From positions 8,245,501-8,309,500 of the forward strand of contig NZ_JADOUF010000001.1 of the NCBI RefSeq assembly GCF_015751905.1: a stretch of DNA of 64,000 bases. The letters run 5' to 3'. The notes below the pieces were generated by a model. That model saw nothing but the letters and a program-made list of their open reading frames with translations, was not told where the DNA came from and did not search any database. Each line of letters begins with the position of its first letter. Within the stretch, counting starts at the first letter, position 1. The DNA comes from Longispora fulva (GTDB taxonomy: Bacteria > Actinomycetota > Actinomycetes > Mycobacteriales > Micromonosporaceae). Made by a program: the position numbers and the translations under genes. This document shows, piece after piece, positions 8,378 through 17,053 of this stretch.

Positions 8378-9157
8378 ATGGCACTGGTACGCGACGAGGC
8401 GTTGGAGCGGTCCTCCGTCGTCGCCAACTGCGCGATGAACCGCGAGCGTGGCCTGTCCGGCTCCAACGGCTACGCCCGGGAACTCGGCCTCGACCCGCTT
8501 GCCGAACTCCTCGGTCGCCTGGCGCGCACCACCGGCCCGGTCCGGTGGCTCGACCTGTGCTGCGGATCCGGCCGGGCGCTGTTCCAGGCCGCCGAGCGGT
8601 TGGCGGCCACGGGCCTGGCCGATCGGGTCCGGATCGTGGGCGTGGACCTGGTCGACCACTTCGTGCCCGGGTCGGGCGTGGACCTGGTCACCGCATCGGT
8701 CACCGGGTGGGCCCCGCCGGCAGGGCAGGTGTTCGACCTGGTCACGTGCGTGCACGGGCTGCACTACGTGGGCGACAAGCTCCTCGCCCTGCGCCGGGCA
8801 GCGTCCTGGCTGGCGGCGGACGGCGTGTTCGCCGCGAGTTTCGACGCGACCAGCGTCCGGGACGAGGCGGGGGCACCGGTCGGGCGCCGGCTCACGGCGG
8901 CCCTCCGGTCGGCAGGGTTCGGGTACGACACCCGCAACCGGAGGATCACCCGTCGGGGCAGGGCCGACGTCACGCTGCCGTTCGCTTACCTGGGCGCGGA
9001 CGACGCGGCCGGGCCCAACTACACGGGCCAGCCCGCCGTGCACTCCCACTACGTGTCGACGGCCACCGGAAGCGGGCCGTCAGCCAGCCGGACGGCGACG
9101 GCTCTGAATCCTCAGGCGGCGCTGCCAGATCAGCCGGCGCAGGTGCCTGGGCGATAG
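8378..9157 (+). CDS. Class I SAM-dependent methyltransferase
   Basis: A methyltransferase of 259 residues from the ATG at 8378, which is chosen over a TTG at 8336 because the intervening residues look unlike the family. The SAM loop is WLDLCCGSGRALFQAA, with the motif II acid in IVGVDLVDHF and a post motif DLVTCVHGLHYVGDKLLALR. The last ~40 residues are low in predicted structure and overlap the 3' end of a convergent hypothetical gene by 78 bp, so the true end of one of the two may differ. It is separated from the upstream operon by ~195 bp, where no clear element is visible. Confidence 0.75.
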   Translation: MALVRDEALERSSVVANCAMNRERGLSGSNGYARELGLDPLAELLGRLARTTGPVRWLDLCCGSGRALFQAAERLAATGLADRVRIVGVDLVDHFVPGSGVDLVTASVTGWAPPAGQVFDLVTCVHGLHYVGDKLLALRRAASWLAADGVFAASFDATSVRDEAGAPVGRRLTAALRSAGFGYDTRNRRITRRGRADVTLPFAYLGADDAAGPNYTGQPAVHSHYVSTATGSGPSASRTATALNPQAALPDQPAQVPGR

Positions 9158-9976
9158 TTCCCCGTGGGCGGGGCCGGGCTGTCGACTGCCGGTCGGCGCG
9201 TTCTCGTCCAGCCGGGGTGGACGGGGCGCCTCGGACAGGAGGCCGGCCCGGACCTGGCCGGTGAGCGCGACCTGCCGGTGGTAGTCCCGCAGGATCTGGA
9301 CCTCGCCGCCCGGCCACAGGTCCTCCGTGGCGCACTGCCCGGCGTGCCACCAATCGCCGAGCCGGTAGACGTCCACGGCCCACTGTCGCAGCAGTGCCGG
9401 CGGCCCGGCGAACACGATCAGTCCGCCGATCCGGTCGCAGCGTCTGCCGGTCTCCGGGGCGGGCGCGCGCCACGGACGTTCCTCGTGCCGACGGTGCTCC
9501 CACCAGCCGGCCTGGGCCCGGACCTCGGCCATCGCGGTGTCCAGGCCGTGGGTCCGCCAACCGACAGTGCCGTCCGAGGACCTGGTCAGGGGAAGCTGGC
9601 GGCGCAGTCGCCGGGCGGCCTGCGGGGACAACGGGGTCAGGGTGGACGCCATCAACGCGATCGGATCGGACGGCTCGGCATCGAAGGGGTTCGGGTCGAG
9701 AAACGGCCGGTCGATCAGGACCAGGGTGTTCGGCCGGGGCTGGAATGCCAGGCCCCACAGCAGTCTGCCAAGCAGTCTGGCACCGTGCAGGTCGGACAAC
9801 ACGTGCCAGCACTCGTGGTGCAGGTTGGTGGCGAACCGCGCCGGGCCGCCCGGCCGCAGGCCCAGCACGGTGTACTCCCTGCCGTCCAGCCACATCCGGC
9901 GGCGGTGCAGCTTGAGCCGGGCGCCGGTGTCCGCAGCCGTCGCCGGTCGTTGGCGCCGGGCCGTCACGCGCACCAC
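9080..9976 (-). CDS. Hypothetical protein with HECWH motif, third gene of RNA-repair operon
   Basis: About 298 residues, rich in Arg and Trp. The family is not recognised. Residues 54-58 read H-E-C-W-H, which fits the zinc-metallopeptidase pattern HExxH, but no third ligand is obvious, so this may be coincidence. It starts (GTG at 9976, with further GTGs at 9973 and 9967) only 10 bp after the Pnkp stop on the same strand, so it is very probably cotranscribed with hen1 and pnkp. Its 3' end overlaps a convergent methyltransferase gene by 78 bp. A role connected with RNA repair is suggested by position only. Confidence 0.6.
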   Translation of the reverse strand: MVRVTARRQRPATAADTGARLKLHRRRMWLDGREYTVLGLRPGGPARFATNLHHECWHVLSDLHGARLLGRLLWGLAFQPRPNTLVLIDRPFLDPNPFDAEPSDPIALMASTLTPLSPQAARRLRRQLPLTRSSDGTVGWRTHGLDTAMAEVRAQAGWWEHRRHEERPWRAPAPETGRRCDRIGGLIVFAGPPALLRQWAVDVYRLGDWWHAGQCATEDLWPGGEVQILRDYHRQVALTGQVRAGLLSEAPRPPRLDENAPTGSRQPGPAHGELSPRHLRRLIWQRRLRIQSRRRPAG

Positions 9977-9986
9977 CGGACGCCGG

Positions 9987-12506
9987 TCACAGGCGCGGGT
10001 CCGTGGGTTCGGACTCCAGGGCGAGGATCGCGAACACCAGCTCGTGCACCCGCCACAACGGCGCGTTGTCCGCGACGGCGTCGAGCGCCGCCAGGCCCAG
10101 CCCGTGTTCCCGCAGCGCCAGGTTGCGCTTGCGGTTGAGTCCGCGGTCCCGCAGCCGGTCGAGGTGTTCCGGCGCGGTGTAGTCCGGCCCGTAGATGATC
10201 CGCAGGTACTCCCGGCCCCGGCACTTGACGCCCGGCTGCACGAGCCGGCCCCGGGCGCGGTGCAGCAGCCCGGCGTGCGGCTTGATCACCATGCCCTCGC
10301 CGCCCGCGCCGGTCAGCTCCAGCCACCAGTCGGTGGCGTCGGCCTCGGACGCGGGGTCGGCCAGGTCGACCACGCGGCGGCCGGTGGCGCGGAAGGTGAC
10401 CGGGTCGGCGGCCACGAGTCGGTCGCAGACGGCGAGGTGCCAGTCGTGATCGCGGGCCGCGTGCGAGGCGCCCTCGGAGGCAAGGAGCATGAACGGGGCG
10501 AGCTGCAGGCCGTCGAGGCCGTCCACCGGCCAGCAGTACTGGCGGTAGGCGTGCACGAAGTCCTCGGCGCGGTGCGACCGCTCCCAGGTCTTGTCCCGCA
10601 GCGCCGCGATGTCCAGGCCGCGCTGGTACGCCGCCTCCACGGCCCACGTCGCCGAGGTCAGGGCGGATCGGGCCGCCGCGCCGACGGAGGCGTACTGGGA
10701 CCGGATCAGGGGGCCGGCCTTGGCCGACCAGGGCAGCAGTTCGCAGTCGAGGAGCAGCCAGTCGGTGGCCAGTTCGTCGAAGAGGGGGGCCGCCGCCGCG
10801 CGTACCCGGTCGAGCAGGGCCTCGGTCTGGGAGGGGTCGGTGAGGAACGGTCGGCCGGTGCGGGTGTGGATCGCGCCGGAGGATCCGTCGGGCACGCCGA
10901 ACCGGGCCAGCGCCGCCGCCTGGTCGCGGCAGACGAGCACGACGGCCCGGGAGCCCATGTGCTTCTCCTCGCACACGACCCGGTCCACGCCGGCGGCCCG
11001 GTAGTCGGCGAACGCCTCGGTCGGGTACTCCAGGTACCCGTCGACCTTCGACGTGGACGACGGGGACATCGTCGGCGGCAGCCACAGCAGGTAGCGCGGG
11101 TCGATCGCGAACCGGCTCATCACCTCCAGGGCCGCCGCGGCGTTCTCGGCCTCGACGAGGACCGTGCCGTAGTCGGTGCGCAGGTGCCGGCGGCCGGTGA
11201 TGTCGGCGAGGTTGAGGGCGGCGTCGTCGCGCGCCGGGGCGTCGAGCGGCTTGACCGGCTCGTAGTGCACCCGTTCCGCCGCCACGGAGACCACCGCTTT
11301 CTCCGGGTACCGCAGCGCGGTCAGCGAGCCGCCGAACACGGCACCGGTGTCCAGGCAGATCGTGTTGTTGAGCCACTCGGCCCTCGGCGTCGGGACGTGG
11401 CCGTAGACGACGGTCGCGTCGCCCCGGTACTCGTCGGCCCACGGGTGGCGGACCGGCAGGCCGTACTCGTCGGTCTCGCCCGTGGACTCGCCGTACAGGC
11501 AGAAGTCGCGCACCCGGGCGGATGCCCGGCCCTGGTACTCCTCCTTGAGCCCGGCGTGCGCCACGACCAGCCGGCCGCCGTCCAGCCGGAGGTGGCTGAC
11601 CAGCCCGTCGATCCACCGGGCCGCCTCCTCGACCCAGGCAGGGTCCTCGCGGGAGAGCTGCTCGAGGGTCTCGGCCAGGCCGTGGGAGACGGTGACCTTG
11701 CGGCCGCGCAGCTGGCGCAGCAGCTTCTGCTCGTGGTTGCCGGGCACGCACAGCGCGGTGCCGGCGGCGGTCATGCCCATCACGAGGCGCAGCACCCCGG
11801 GGGAGTCGGGTCCCCGGTCGACGAGGTCTCCGACGAAGACGGCCAGCCGGCCCTCGGGGTGGGTGGCGTTCACCGGCCGGCCGGCGGGGTCGCGGAGCAG
11901 CGTCCAGCCGAGCTTCGTCAGCAGGGTCTCCAGCTCCGACCGGCAGCCGTGCACGTCGCCGATGATGTCGAACGGGCCGGTGACGTCGCGGCGGTCGTTC
12001 CACGCCTTCTCGTAGGAGATGGCGACGTCGGCGGGGTCGCGCACCACGTGCACCTTGCGGAAGCCCTCCCGGCCGAGGTCGCGCAGCGAACGGCGCAGGT
12101 CCTGGGCCTGACGCTGCAGCACCTTGCGGCCGAAGTCGCGGTCGGCGCGGGCCTGGGTCCGCTCCCACGCCACGGACTCCGGCGTGTCCAGGACGATCGC
12201 CACCGGCAGCACGTCGAACTGCCGGGCGAGCTTCACCAGTTCCGCGCGGGCGTGCCGCTGCACGTTCGTGGCGTCCACGACGACCCGGCGGCCGGCGCGC
12301 AGCCGGATGCCGGCGACATGGTGCAGCGCGGCGAACGCGTCCTTCGTCGCGGACTGGTCGTTCTCGTCGTCGGCGACCAGGCCCCGGAACGCGTCCGAGG
12401 ACAGCACCTCCGTCGGCAGGAAGTGCTCGCGGGCGAAGGTGGACTTGCCGGAGCCGGAGATGCCGACCAGGGCGATGAGCGACAGCTCGGGAATGTCGAG
12501 GTTCAT
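9987..12506 (-). CDS. pnkp: Bacterial polynucleotide kinase-phosphatase-ligase (Pnkp)
   Basis: An 839-residue three-domain RNA-repair enzyme. The N-terminal kinase has the P-loop GISGSGKST (residues 15-23) and phosphorylates 5'-OH RNA ends. The central calcineurin-type phosphatase shows GDVHG, GDLVDRGP and GNHE, and removes 3' or 2',3'-cyclic phosphate. The C-terminal adenylyltransferase has the ligase nucleotidyl motif EEKHMGSR with Lys515 as the AMP-accepting residue. The length matches the family (about 840-870). The ATG at 12506 overlaps the hen1 stop by 4 bp. By established work the Pnkp/Hen1 complex repairs ribotoxin-cleaved RNAs such as tRNAs and adds a protective 2'-O-methyl at the break. 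Confidence 0.97.
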   Translation of the reverse strand: MNLDIPELSLIALVGISGSGKSTFAREHFLPTEVLSSDAFRGLVADDENDQSATKDAFAALHHVAGIRLRAGRRVVVDATNVQRHARAELVKLARQFDVLPVAIVLDTPESVAWERTQARADRDFGRKVLQRQAQDLRRSLRDLGREGFRKVHVVRDPADVAISYEKAWNDRRDVTGPFDIIGDVHGCRSELETLLTKLGWTLLRDPAGRPVNATHPEGRLAVFVGDLVDRGPDSPGVLRLVMGMTAAGTALCVPGNHEQKLLRQLRGRKVTVSHGLAETLEQLSREDPAWVEEAARWIDGLVSHLRLDGGRLVVAHAGLKEEYQGRASARVRDFCLYGESTGETDEYGLPVRHPWADEYRGDATVVYGHVPTPRAEWLNNTICLDTGAVFGGSLTALRYPEKAVVSVAAERVHYEPVKPLDAPARDDAALNLADITGRRHLRTDYGTVLVEAENAAAALEVMSRFAIDPRYLLWLPPTMSPSSTSKVDGYLEYPTEAFADYRAAGVDRVVCEEKHMGSRAVVLVCRDQAAALARFGVPDGSSGAIHTRTGRPFLTDPSQTEALLDRVRAAAAPLFDELATDWLLLDCELLPWSAKAGPLIRSQYASVGAAARSALTSATWAVEAAYQRGLDIAALRDKTWERSHRAEDFVHAYRQYCWPVDGLDGLQLAPFMLLASEGASHAARDHDWHLAVCDRLVAADPVTFRATGRRVVDLADPASEADATDWWLELTGAGGEGMVIKPHAGLLHRARGRLVQPGVKCRGREYLRIIYGPDYTAPEHLDRLRDRGLNRKRNLALREHGLGLAALDAVADNAPLWRVHELVFAILALESEPTDPRL

Positions 12507-13924
12507 GCGCCGGCCTCTCCGGTCAGTGCGGTCGTGGTGTCCTGGTGGAAGATGGCGAGCTGGGTGGGGGAGCCGACCTGCGGGTCGTCCTCGCCGACCG
12601 GCCGGAGTTCGGCGGTGTAGCCGTACGCCGCGCAGACCCGGGCGGTCCAGGCGGCGAACTCCGCCCGGGTCCACTCGAACCGGTGGTCGTCGTGCCGGTG
12701 CCCGTCGAGGGACTCGTAGCGCACGTTGTACTCCACGTTCGGCGTCGTCACGATCACCGTGCGCGGGGCGGCGTGCCCGAACACGGCCCGCTCCAGGGCC
12801 GGCAGCCGGACCTCGTCGACGTGTTCGACGACCTCCATCAACACGGCGGCGTCAAAACCCTTCAACCGGTCATCGTGGTACGTCAGCGCCGACTGGATCA
12901 GCGTGATCCGGGCCCGCTGCCGGTCGGGCATCCGGTCGAACCGCAGCCGCCGCTCGGCGAGGGCGAGGCTCACGCTGGACACGTCGGCGCCGACGATCTC
13001 GGCGTACCGGCGGTCGGCCAGCAGGTCCTCCAGCAGCGCGCCCGGCCCGCAGCCCAGGTCGAGCACCCGGGAGGCGCCGGACCCGGCGAGCGCGGCCAGC
13101 ACGGCCTCCTTGCGCAGCGTGACCAGCGGCTTCTTCCGCTCGACCTCCTCGGGGTGCCCGTCGTCGGCCTCCTCAGCGACGCCATCGGCCGCCTGGAGCC
13201 GTTCGAGGGCGCTCTGCGCCAGGCTCCGCCGGCCGGCCAGGTACCGGCGCGCGATCAGCTCCCGCTCCGGGTGCCCGCCGAGCCAGCCGTCCCCGGCGCG
13301 CAGCAGCTTGTCGACCTCGTCCTCGGCCACCCAGTAGTGCTTGGCGTCGTCGAGGACCGGCAGCAGGACGTAGAGGTGGTTGAGCGCCTCGGCCAGCCGC
13401 AGGGTGCCGGTGAGCCGCAGCCGGACGTACCGGGAGTCGCCCCAGTCGGGGAACGCCGGATCCAGCGGCACCGGGACGGCGTCCACGGTCCAGCCCAGCG
13501 GGGCGAACAGCCGTCCGACGACGTCGGCGCCGCCCCGGCACGGCAGCGCCGGCACCTCGATCTCCAACGGGATCGCCGTGTCGACCAGGTCCGCGCGGTC
13601 CCGGCTCGCGCCCTTGAGCGCCGACCGGAACACCCGGCCCATGGCCACGGTCAGCAGGCTGGAGGCGGCGTAGGGCCGGTCGTTGACGTACCGGCCCAGC
13701 GAGAAGCCGTCCGGGGACTTCTGGCCCTTCGACGGTCGGGCGAGTTCCACCGGGTCCACGTCGAGGAGGAGCGCGGCCGTGCACCGGTCGGCGGTCGCCT
13801 CGGGGTAGAAGACGTACGCCGTCCCGCCGGTCGTCGCGAAGGACTGCACCCGGTCGGGATGCTTGACCAGCAGGTACCCGAGGTCGGTCGCCGGGGTGTG
13901 GGTGGTGGAGATCGTCAGCAGCAC
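12503..13924 (-). CDS. hen1: 3' terminal RNA ribose 2'-O-methyltransferase Hen1
   Basis: A 473-residue bacterial Hen1. The N-terminal half is the domain that activates the Pnkp ligase; the C-terminal half is a methyltransferase with the SAM loop SRVLDLGCGPGALLEDLL and the metal-binding Hen1 signature EVVEHVDEVRL followed by a distal His (FGHAAP). The GTG at 13924 is chosen because the protein then begins VLLTISTTHTPATDLGYLL, the usual Hen1 start; an upstream extension of 17 residues is not family-like. It is the first gene of the operon hen1-pnkp-hypothetical. It methylates the ribose at the broken 3' end before Pnkp ligates. Confidence 0.96.
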   Translation of the reverse strand: MLLTISTTHTPATDLGYLLVKHPDRVQSFATTGGTAYVFYPEATADRCTAALLLDVDPVELARPSKGQKSPDGFSLGRYVNDRPYAASSLLTVAMGRVFRSALKGASRDRADLVDTAIPLEIEVPALPCRGGADVVGRLFAPLGWTVDAVPVPLDPAFPDWGDSRYVRLRLTGTLRLAEALNHLYVLLPVLDDAKHYWVAEDEVDKLLRAGDGWLGGHPERELIARRYLAGRRSLAQSALERLQAADGVAEEADDGHPEEVERKKPLVTLRKEAVLAALAGSGASRVLDLGCGPGALLEDLLADRRYAEIVGADVSSVSLALAERRLRFDRMPDRQRARITLIQSALTYHDDRLKGFDAAVLMEVVEHVDEVRLPALERAVFGHAAPRTVIVTTPNVEYNVRYESLDGHRHDDHRFEWTRAEFAAWTARVCAAYGYTAELRPVGEDDPQVGSPTQLAIFHQDTTTALTGEAGA

Positions 13925-13988
13925 CCGTCGATCATCCCAGCCCGTGACCACTGGTTTTCCGGGCCGGCGGGACACCGGCCCCGGCCGG

Positions 13989-14492
13989 CTAGCGGGGTGG
14001 CAGGTAGCAGGGGGAGAAGATCAGGAGGCGCAGGATGTGGTCGTACCCGGTGACGGAGATCTTGTAGCCGTCGGTCGGGTTGCGTGCGGTCAGCGACCAG
14101 TCGCCGCTGGGGAGTTTGTTGAGGGGTTCGGTGAACTCGTAGCCCTGGGCTTTCCAGGTGTCGTGGAGGGTCTGGAAGACCGTGTGCTGGTCGCGGTCGG
14201 CGGCGAAGGGCAGGTCGTAGGTGCCCTGGATGTAGTAGCGGTCGTCGGTCGCCGTCTCGCCGCCCCTCCCCTCGCACGGGGCCGGGCCCAGGCCGACCTG
14301 CTTGCCGTGTTCCTGCTGGCCGGTGACGGTGGCCGCGACACCGCGGAAGTACGTCTGGACCTGCTGGCTGGCGTCGGAGCTGCTGCGGGTCAGCAACGGT
14401 GCCTCCTTGTCGGTGCCGCCGCCGCAGCCGGCGAGCAGAACGAGAGCGATCGCGACTGTCGCGGACAGTCGCGCGGGGCCGGGAAGTCTCAT
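13989..14492 (-). CDS. Small secreted lipoprotein
   Basis: A 167-residue protein with a lipoprotein signal: positive start, hydrophobic stretch and lipobox LLAGC (Cys23). The mature part has two further cysteines and no recognised enzyme motif. Its ATG overlaps the stop of the DUF1023-type hydrolase gene by 4 bp, so the two are coupled. Such lipoproteins often accompany WXG-type proteins and this hydrolase family in actinomycetes. The exact role is unknown. Confidence 0.8.
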   Translation of the reverse strand: MRLPGPARLSATVAIALVLLAGCGGGTDKEAPLLTRSSSDASQQVQTYFRGVAATVTGQQEHGKQVGLGPAPCEGRGGETATDDRYYIQGTYDLPFAADRDQHTVFQTLHDTWKAQGYEFTEPLNKLPSGDWSLTARNPTDGYKISVTGYDHILRLLIFSPCYLPPR

Positions 14493-16147
14493 GGTCTGGC
14501 CTTCGCGGTGAGCTTGACGTGGTCGTAGTCGCCGGCGATGACAGCCGCCTGGTTGCGGAGGCTGTCGCTGCCCTGGCTCCAGTACCCGCTGTGGCCGCTG
14601 GTGTCGACCCGGTACACGTTGCCGCCGAACTGCGGCTCGCTGGGCGGGACCAGGTGGGCCAGCCCGCCGACAACGGTGACCTTGTCGTCGGCCGCCGCGC
14701 CGGCGTACACGTGCCGCGGGTCGATGTGCAGGTCCCGGGCGTTGGTGACGTCCATCCCGGGGCTGCCGGCCGTCACGATGTCGTCGACCGCCAGGTGCCC
14801 GACCTGGGTGGCCTGCCCGATCACGGTCGAGCCGTAGCTGTGCCCGACGGCCGTGAGGTGGGCGGTCGGGCCGTCGTGGGTGGCGCGCAGCCCCGACACG
14901 AACCGGTCGAGGGCCGCTCCGCCGACCTCCGCCCGGTGCGAGCCCGCGGCGGTCTGGTCCACCTCCGGCGCGTCGTAGCCGAGCCAGGCCACCACGGCGA
15001 CACCGCCGGGGCCGCCGCCGGCCGGGGTCGCGGCCTCCTGCAGCCGCGCGGACCGGTCGATGTTGCCCAGCATGCCGCTCGTCAGGGAGGTACCGACCCC
15101 GGGCACGAAGACGGCCGTGTGCGCGGCCGTGTCGGGGTTGCCCACCGACACGAGGAGCCTGCCGTCGCCGGTGGTGTCCAGGCCGAGCAGGAGGACCGGC
15201 GGCTCGGCGGCCTCGTTGATCCTGCCGTACACCCGGTCCAGGGTCGCGAGCTTGGGCTCCAGGCCGGTGATCTCGCCCTGCAGGGCCGCCAGTTCGCGAC
15301 CGGAGGCCCAGGTGGTGTCGTAGGCCGAGGGGTAGAGCGAGTGCAGGGTTCCGTCGCGTTCGGCGGCGTGGACGAGCTCCAGGCGGGCCCGGAGCTCCGC
15401 CAACCGGGCGGCCATCGCGGCGCGCTCCTGGGCCAGGCTGATCCGGTTCGCCTGGTCGCGGTCGAGGGCCGGCACGCCGTCGAGCCAGCCGACCAGTTCC
15501 GGGTACGCGGCGATCGCGTACCCCCGTTGCTCCGGGCTGAGGCCCGACCACCAGGCGCGGACGGCCGCCGGGTCCCTGCCCCGCTGCCCCGCGACCACCG
15601 ACCGGTCGACGAGCGCGGCCGGGAGCCGCCGGGGCAGCGTGCCGTCCGCTCCGGGGGTGTTGGCGGCGAGGCGCGCGGCCGTCGCGTCGTCGAGGGTACG
15701 GGCCTGGGTGGTGATCTCCGCCAGGCTCTGCAGCAGCGTCCGGGCCGACATGAGGGGACCCTGCCGCGGGTGGGTGGCGGCGTCCGGCGGGGTGATCCGA
15801 CCGGTCGCCCGGTCGACGACGTAGCCGTTGTCCTCAGCCTCGGCGATCACCTGCATCGCCCGGCGGCGCAGTGCCGTCATGCCGTGGGCGTAGGCGTCCA
15901 GCGCCAGGCTGATCTGCCGGACCCCGGTCTCGGCCGCCCCGAGGTCGTCGCCGAGCGCGGACAGTGCGCCGCCCGCCGCCGACGCCGCCGGGCCGGCGGT
16001 CCAGGCGTCCGGCAGTCTCCGGGACGCCCGGGAGTGCTCCTGTGCGGCGTCCGCGAGCCGCCCGGCCACGGCGGCCCACCCGCCCGGCAGCTGGTGCACC
16101 TCCTCGGGAACGAGGGCCAGCAGGTCCGGAATCGTCAACTCGCTCAT
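14489..16147 (-). CDS. DUF1023 alpha/beta hydrolase
   Basis: A 552-residue protein. The N-terminal ~250 residues are helical and Ala-rich, resembling WXG/ESX-type partner regions. The C-terminal part is the DUF1023 (PF06259) alpha/beta hydrolase fold with nucleophile elbow AVGHSYGS and the conserved stretch GSPGMDV. The ATG at 16147 (MSELTIPDLL) is chosen; the open frame continues upstream but overlaps the WXG-like gene. It lies 5 bp after that gene and 4 bp into the lipoprotein gene. The family is common beside type VII-like substrates in actinomycetes; its substrate is not established. Confidence 0.85.
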   Translation of the reverse strand: MSELTIPDLLALVPEEVHQLPGGWAAVAGRLADAAQEHSRASRRLPDAWTAGPAASAAGGALSALGDDLGAAETGVRQISLALDAYAHGMTALRRRAMQVIAEAEDNGYVVDRATGRITPPDAATHPRQGPLMSARTLLQSLAEITTQARTLDDATAARLAANTPGADGTLPRRLPAALVDRSVVAGQRGRDPAAVRAWWSGLSPEQRGYAIAAYPELVGWLDGVPALDRDQANRISLAQERAAMAARLAELRARLELVHAAERDGTLHSLYPSAYDTTWASGRELAALQGEITGLEPKLATLDRVYGRINEAAEPPVLLLGLDTTGDGRLLVSVGNPDTAAHTAVFVPGVGTSLTSGMLGNIDRSARLQEAATPAGGGPGGVAVVAWLGYDAPEVDQTAAGSHRAEVGGAALDRFVSGLRATHDGPTAHLTAVGHSYGSTVIGQATQVGHLAVDDIVTAGSPGMDVTNARDLHIDPRHVYAGAAADDKVTVVGGLAHLVPPSEPQFGGNVYRVDTSGHSGYWSQGSDSLRNQAAVIAGDYDHVKLTAKARP

Positions 16148-16152
16148 CCGGA

Positions 16153-16479
16153 TCAGCCGTCCGCGTCGGACGACAGCCGCTGGCGGATCACCCGCGCGTG
16201 CGCGGCCGCGGCCTGGTCGGTGGCGGCGTAGGAGTTGGCGGCGGCGGTCAGCCCCGTGCCCGCACCCGTCAGCCGCGTGGCCAGGACGGCCAGCGCCGTG
16301 TACCAGCGGGACTCCGCCGTGCGGGCCGCCGCGGCCGTCGCCGACCCGGTACCGTGGCCGCCCGGCGGGGCTAGATGGTGGTTGCCCGCGCCGTGCGCGT
16401 TGCCGACCGTGCCGCCCACCGCGCCGACCTGCCCACCGAGAGTGCGCAACGCCGGAGGGTCGACGCCGGTCCTGTCCAT
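16153..16479 (-). CDS. WXG/EspC-like type VII secretion-associated protein
   Basis: About 108 residues from the ATG at 16479 (a GTG at 16500 would add seven residues). It is a small Ala/Gly-rich helical protein. The second half, with ESRWYTALAVLATRLTGAG followed by AANSYAATDQAAA, resembles the C-terminal helix of WXG100/EspC-like excreted proteins. There is no signal peptide, as expected for this class. It forms an operon with the hydrolase and lipoprotein genes downstream and is divergent from a similar small protein at 16693. Confidence 0.65.
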   Translation of the reverse strand: MDRTGVDPPALRTLGGQVGAVGGTVGNAHGAGNHHLAPPGGHGTGSATAAAARTAESRWYTALAVLATRLTGAGTGLTAAANSYAATDQAAAAHARVIRQRLSSDADG

Positions 16480-16692
16480 GCCAGTGTTCTGTTCCCGCAC
16501 GATGGCCGCCCGTCCCGGACCTACTCGTCGTCAGCGCCTGGGACGAGCCTGTCGGATCGGACGAACGAAGACAACACTCCTGTCGAATCGCTGACGGCAC
16601 ACTTGGCTCGATTCGGGCACTCCTCCTACACTCGGTGACGCCAACTTCACCCGCACTGGTGAATGGATGGCACGGGGAGGTGGCGACGTCCG

Positions 16693-17049
16693 ATGGCGGG
16701 AACCGAGGACATCCGGCTGGACCCGGCCGCGGCCGGCGCGGTGCTGCGACGGTTGGGCGGACTGCCCGGCGTGATCTCCGCCGTCATGGCGGTCGACGAC
16801 GCGTCCGGGCGCCGGCGGCACCGGTTCGACCACGCCGCCCACCACTTCGTCGGCGCGTCCGGGCTGGCGTCGGCGCTGCGCCTCGCGACCCGGACGTCGA
16901 CAGGGGTGCGCGACGCCCGGTCCGTGGTGGAGGCTCTCGACCGCGACCTCGGCCGGCTCCTCGCGCGGACCATGATGGCCCTGGGCGCCACGACCGGCGC
17001 GGACGCCACGGCGTCCGACCTGGTCGACCGCACCGGTCAGGCATGGTGA
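16693..17049 (+). CDS. WXG-like small helical protein
   Basis: A 118-residue Ala-rich helical protein with no signal peptide, of the type found as paired partners in WXG/type VII-associated operons. The ATG at 16693 lies 12 bp after a GGGGAGG ribosome site; the earlier in-frame ATG at 16663 has none. A GTG-started gene for a larger WXG-like protein follows after 4 bp, then a mycosin-like protease. The family was judged from size, composition and context rather than from a decisive motif. Confidence 0.6.
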   Translation: MAGTEDIRLDPAAAGAVLRRLGGLPGVISAVMAVDDASGRRRHRFDHAAHHFVGASGLASALRLATRTSTGVRDARSVVEALDRDLGRLLARTMMALGATTGADATASDLVDRTGQAW

Positions 17050-17053
17050 ACCG

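Noticed and set aside
13925-13975. 17-residue N-terminal extension of Hen1
   Set aside because: Hen1 proteins begin with the LLTIS-type segment, which here follows directly after the GTG at 13924.
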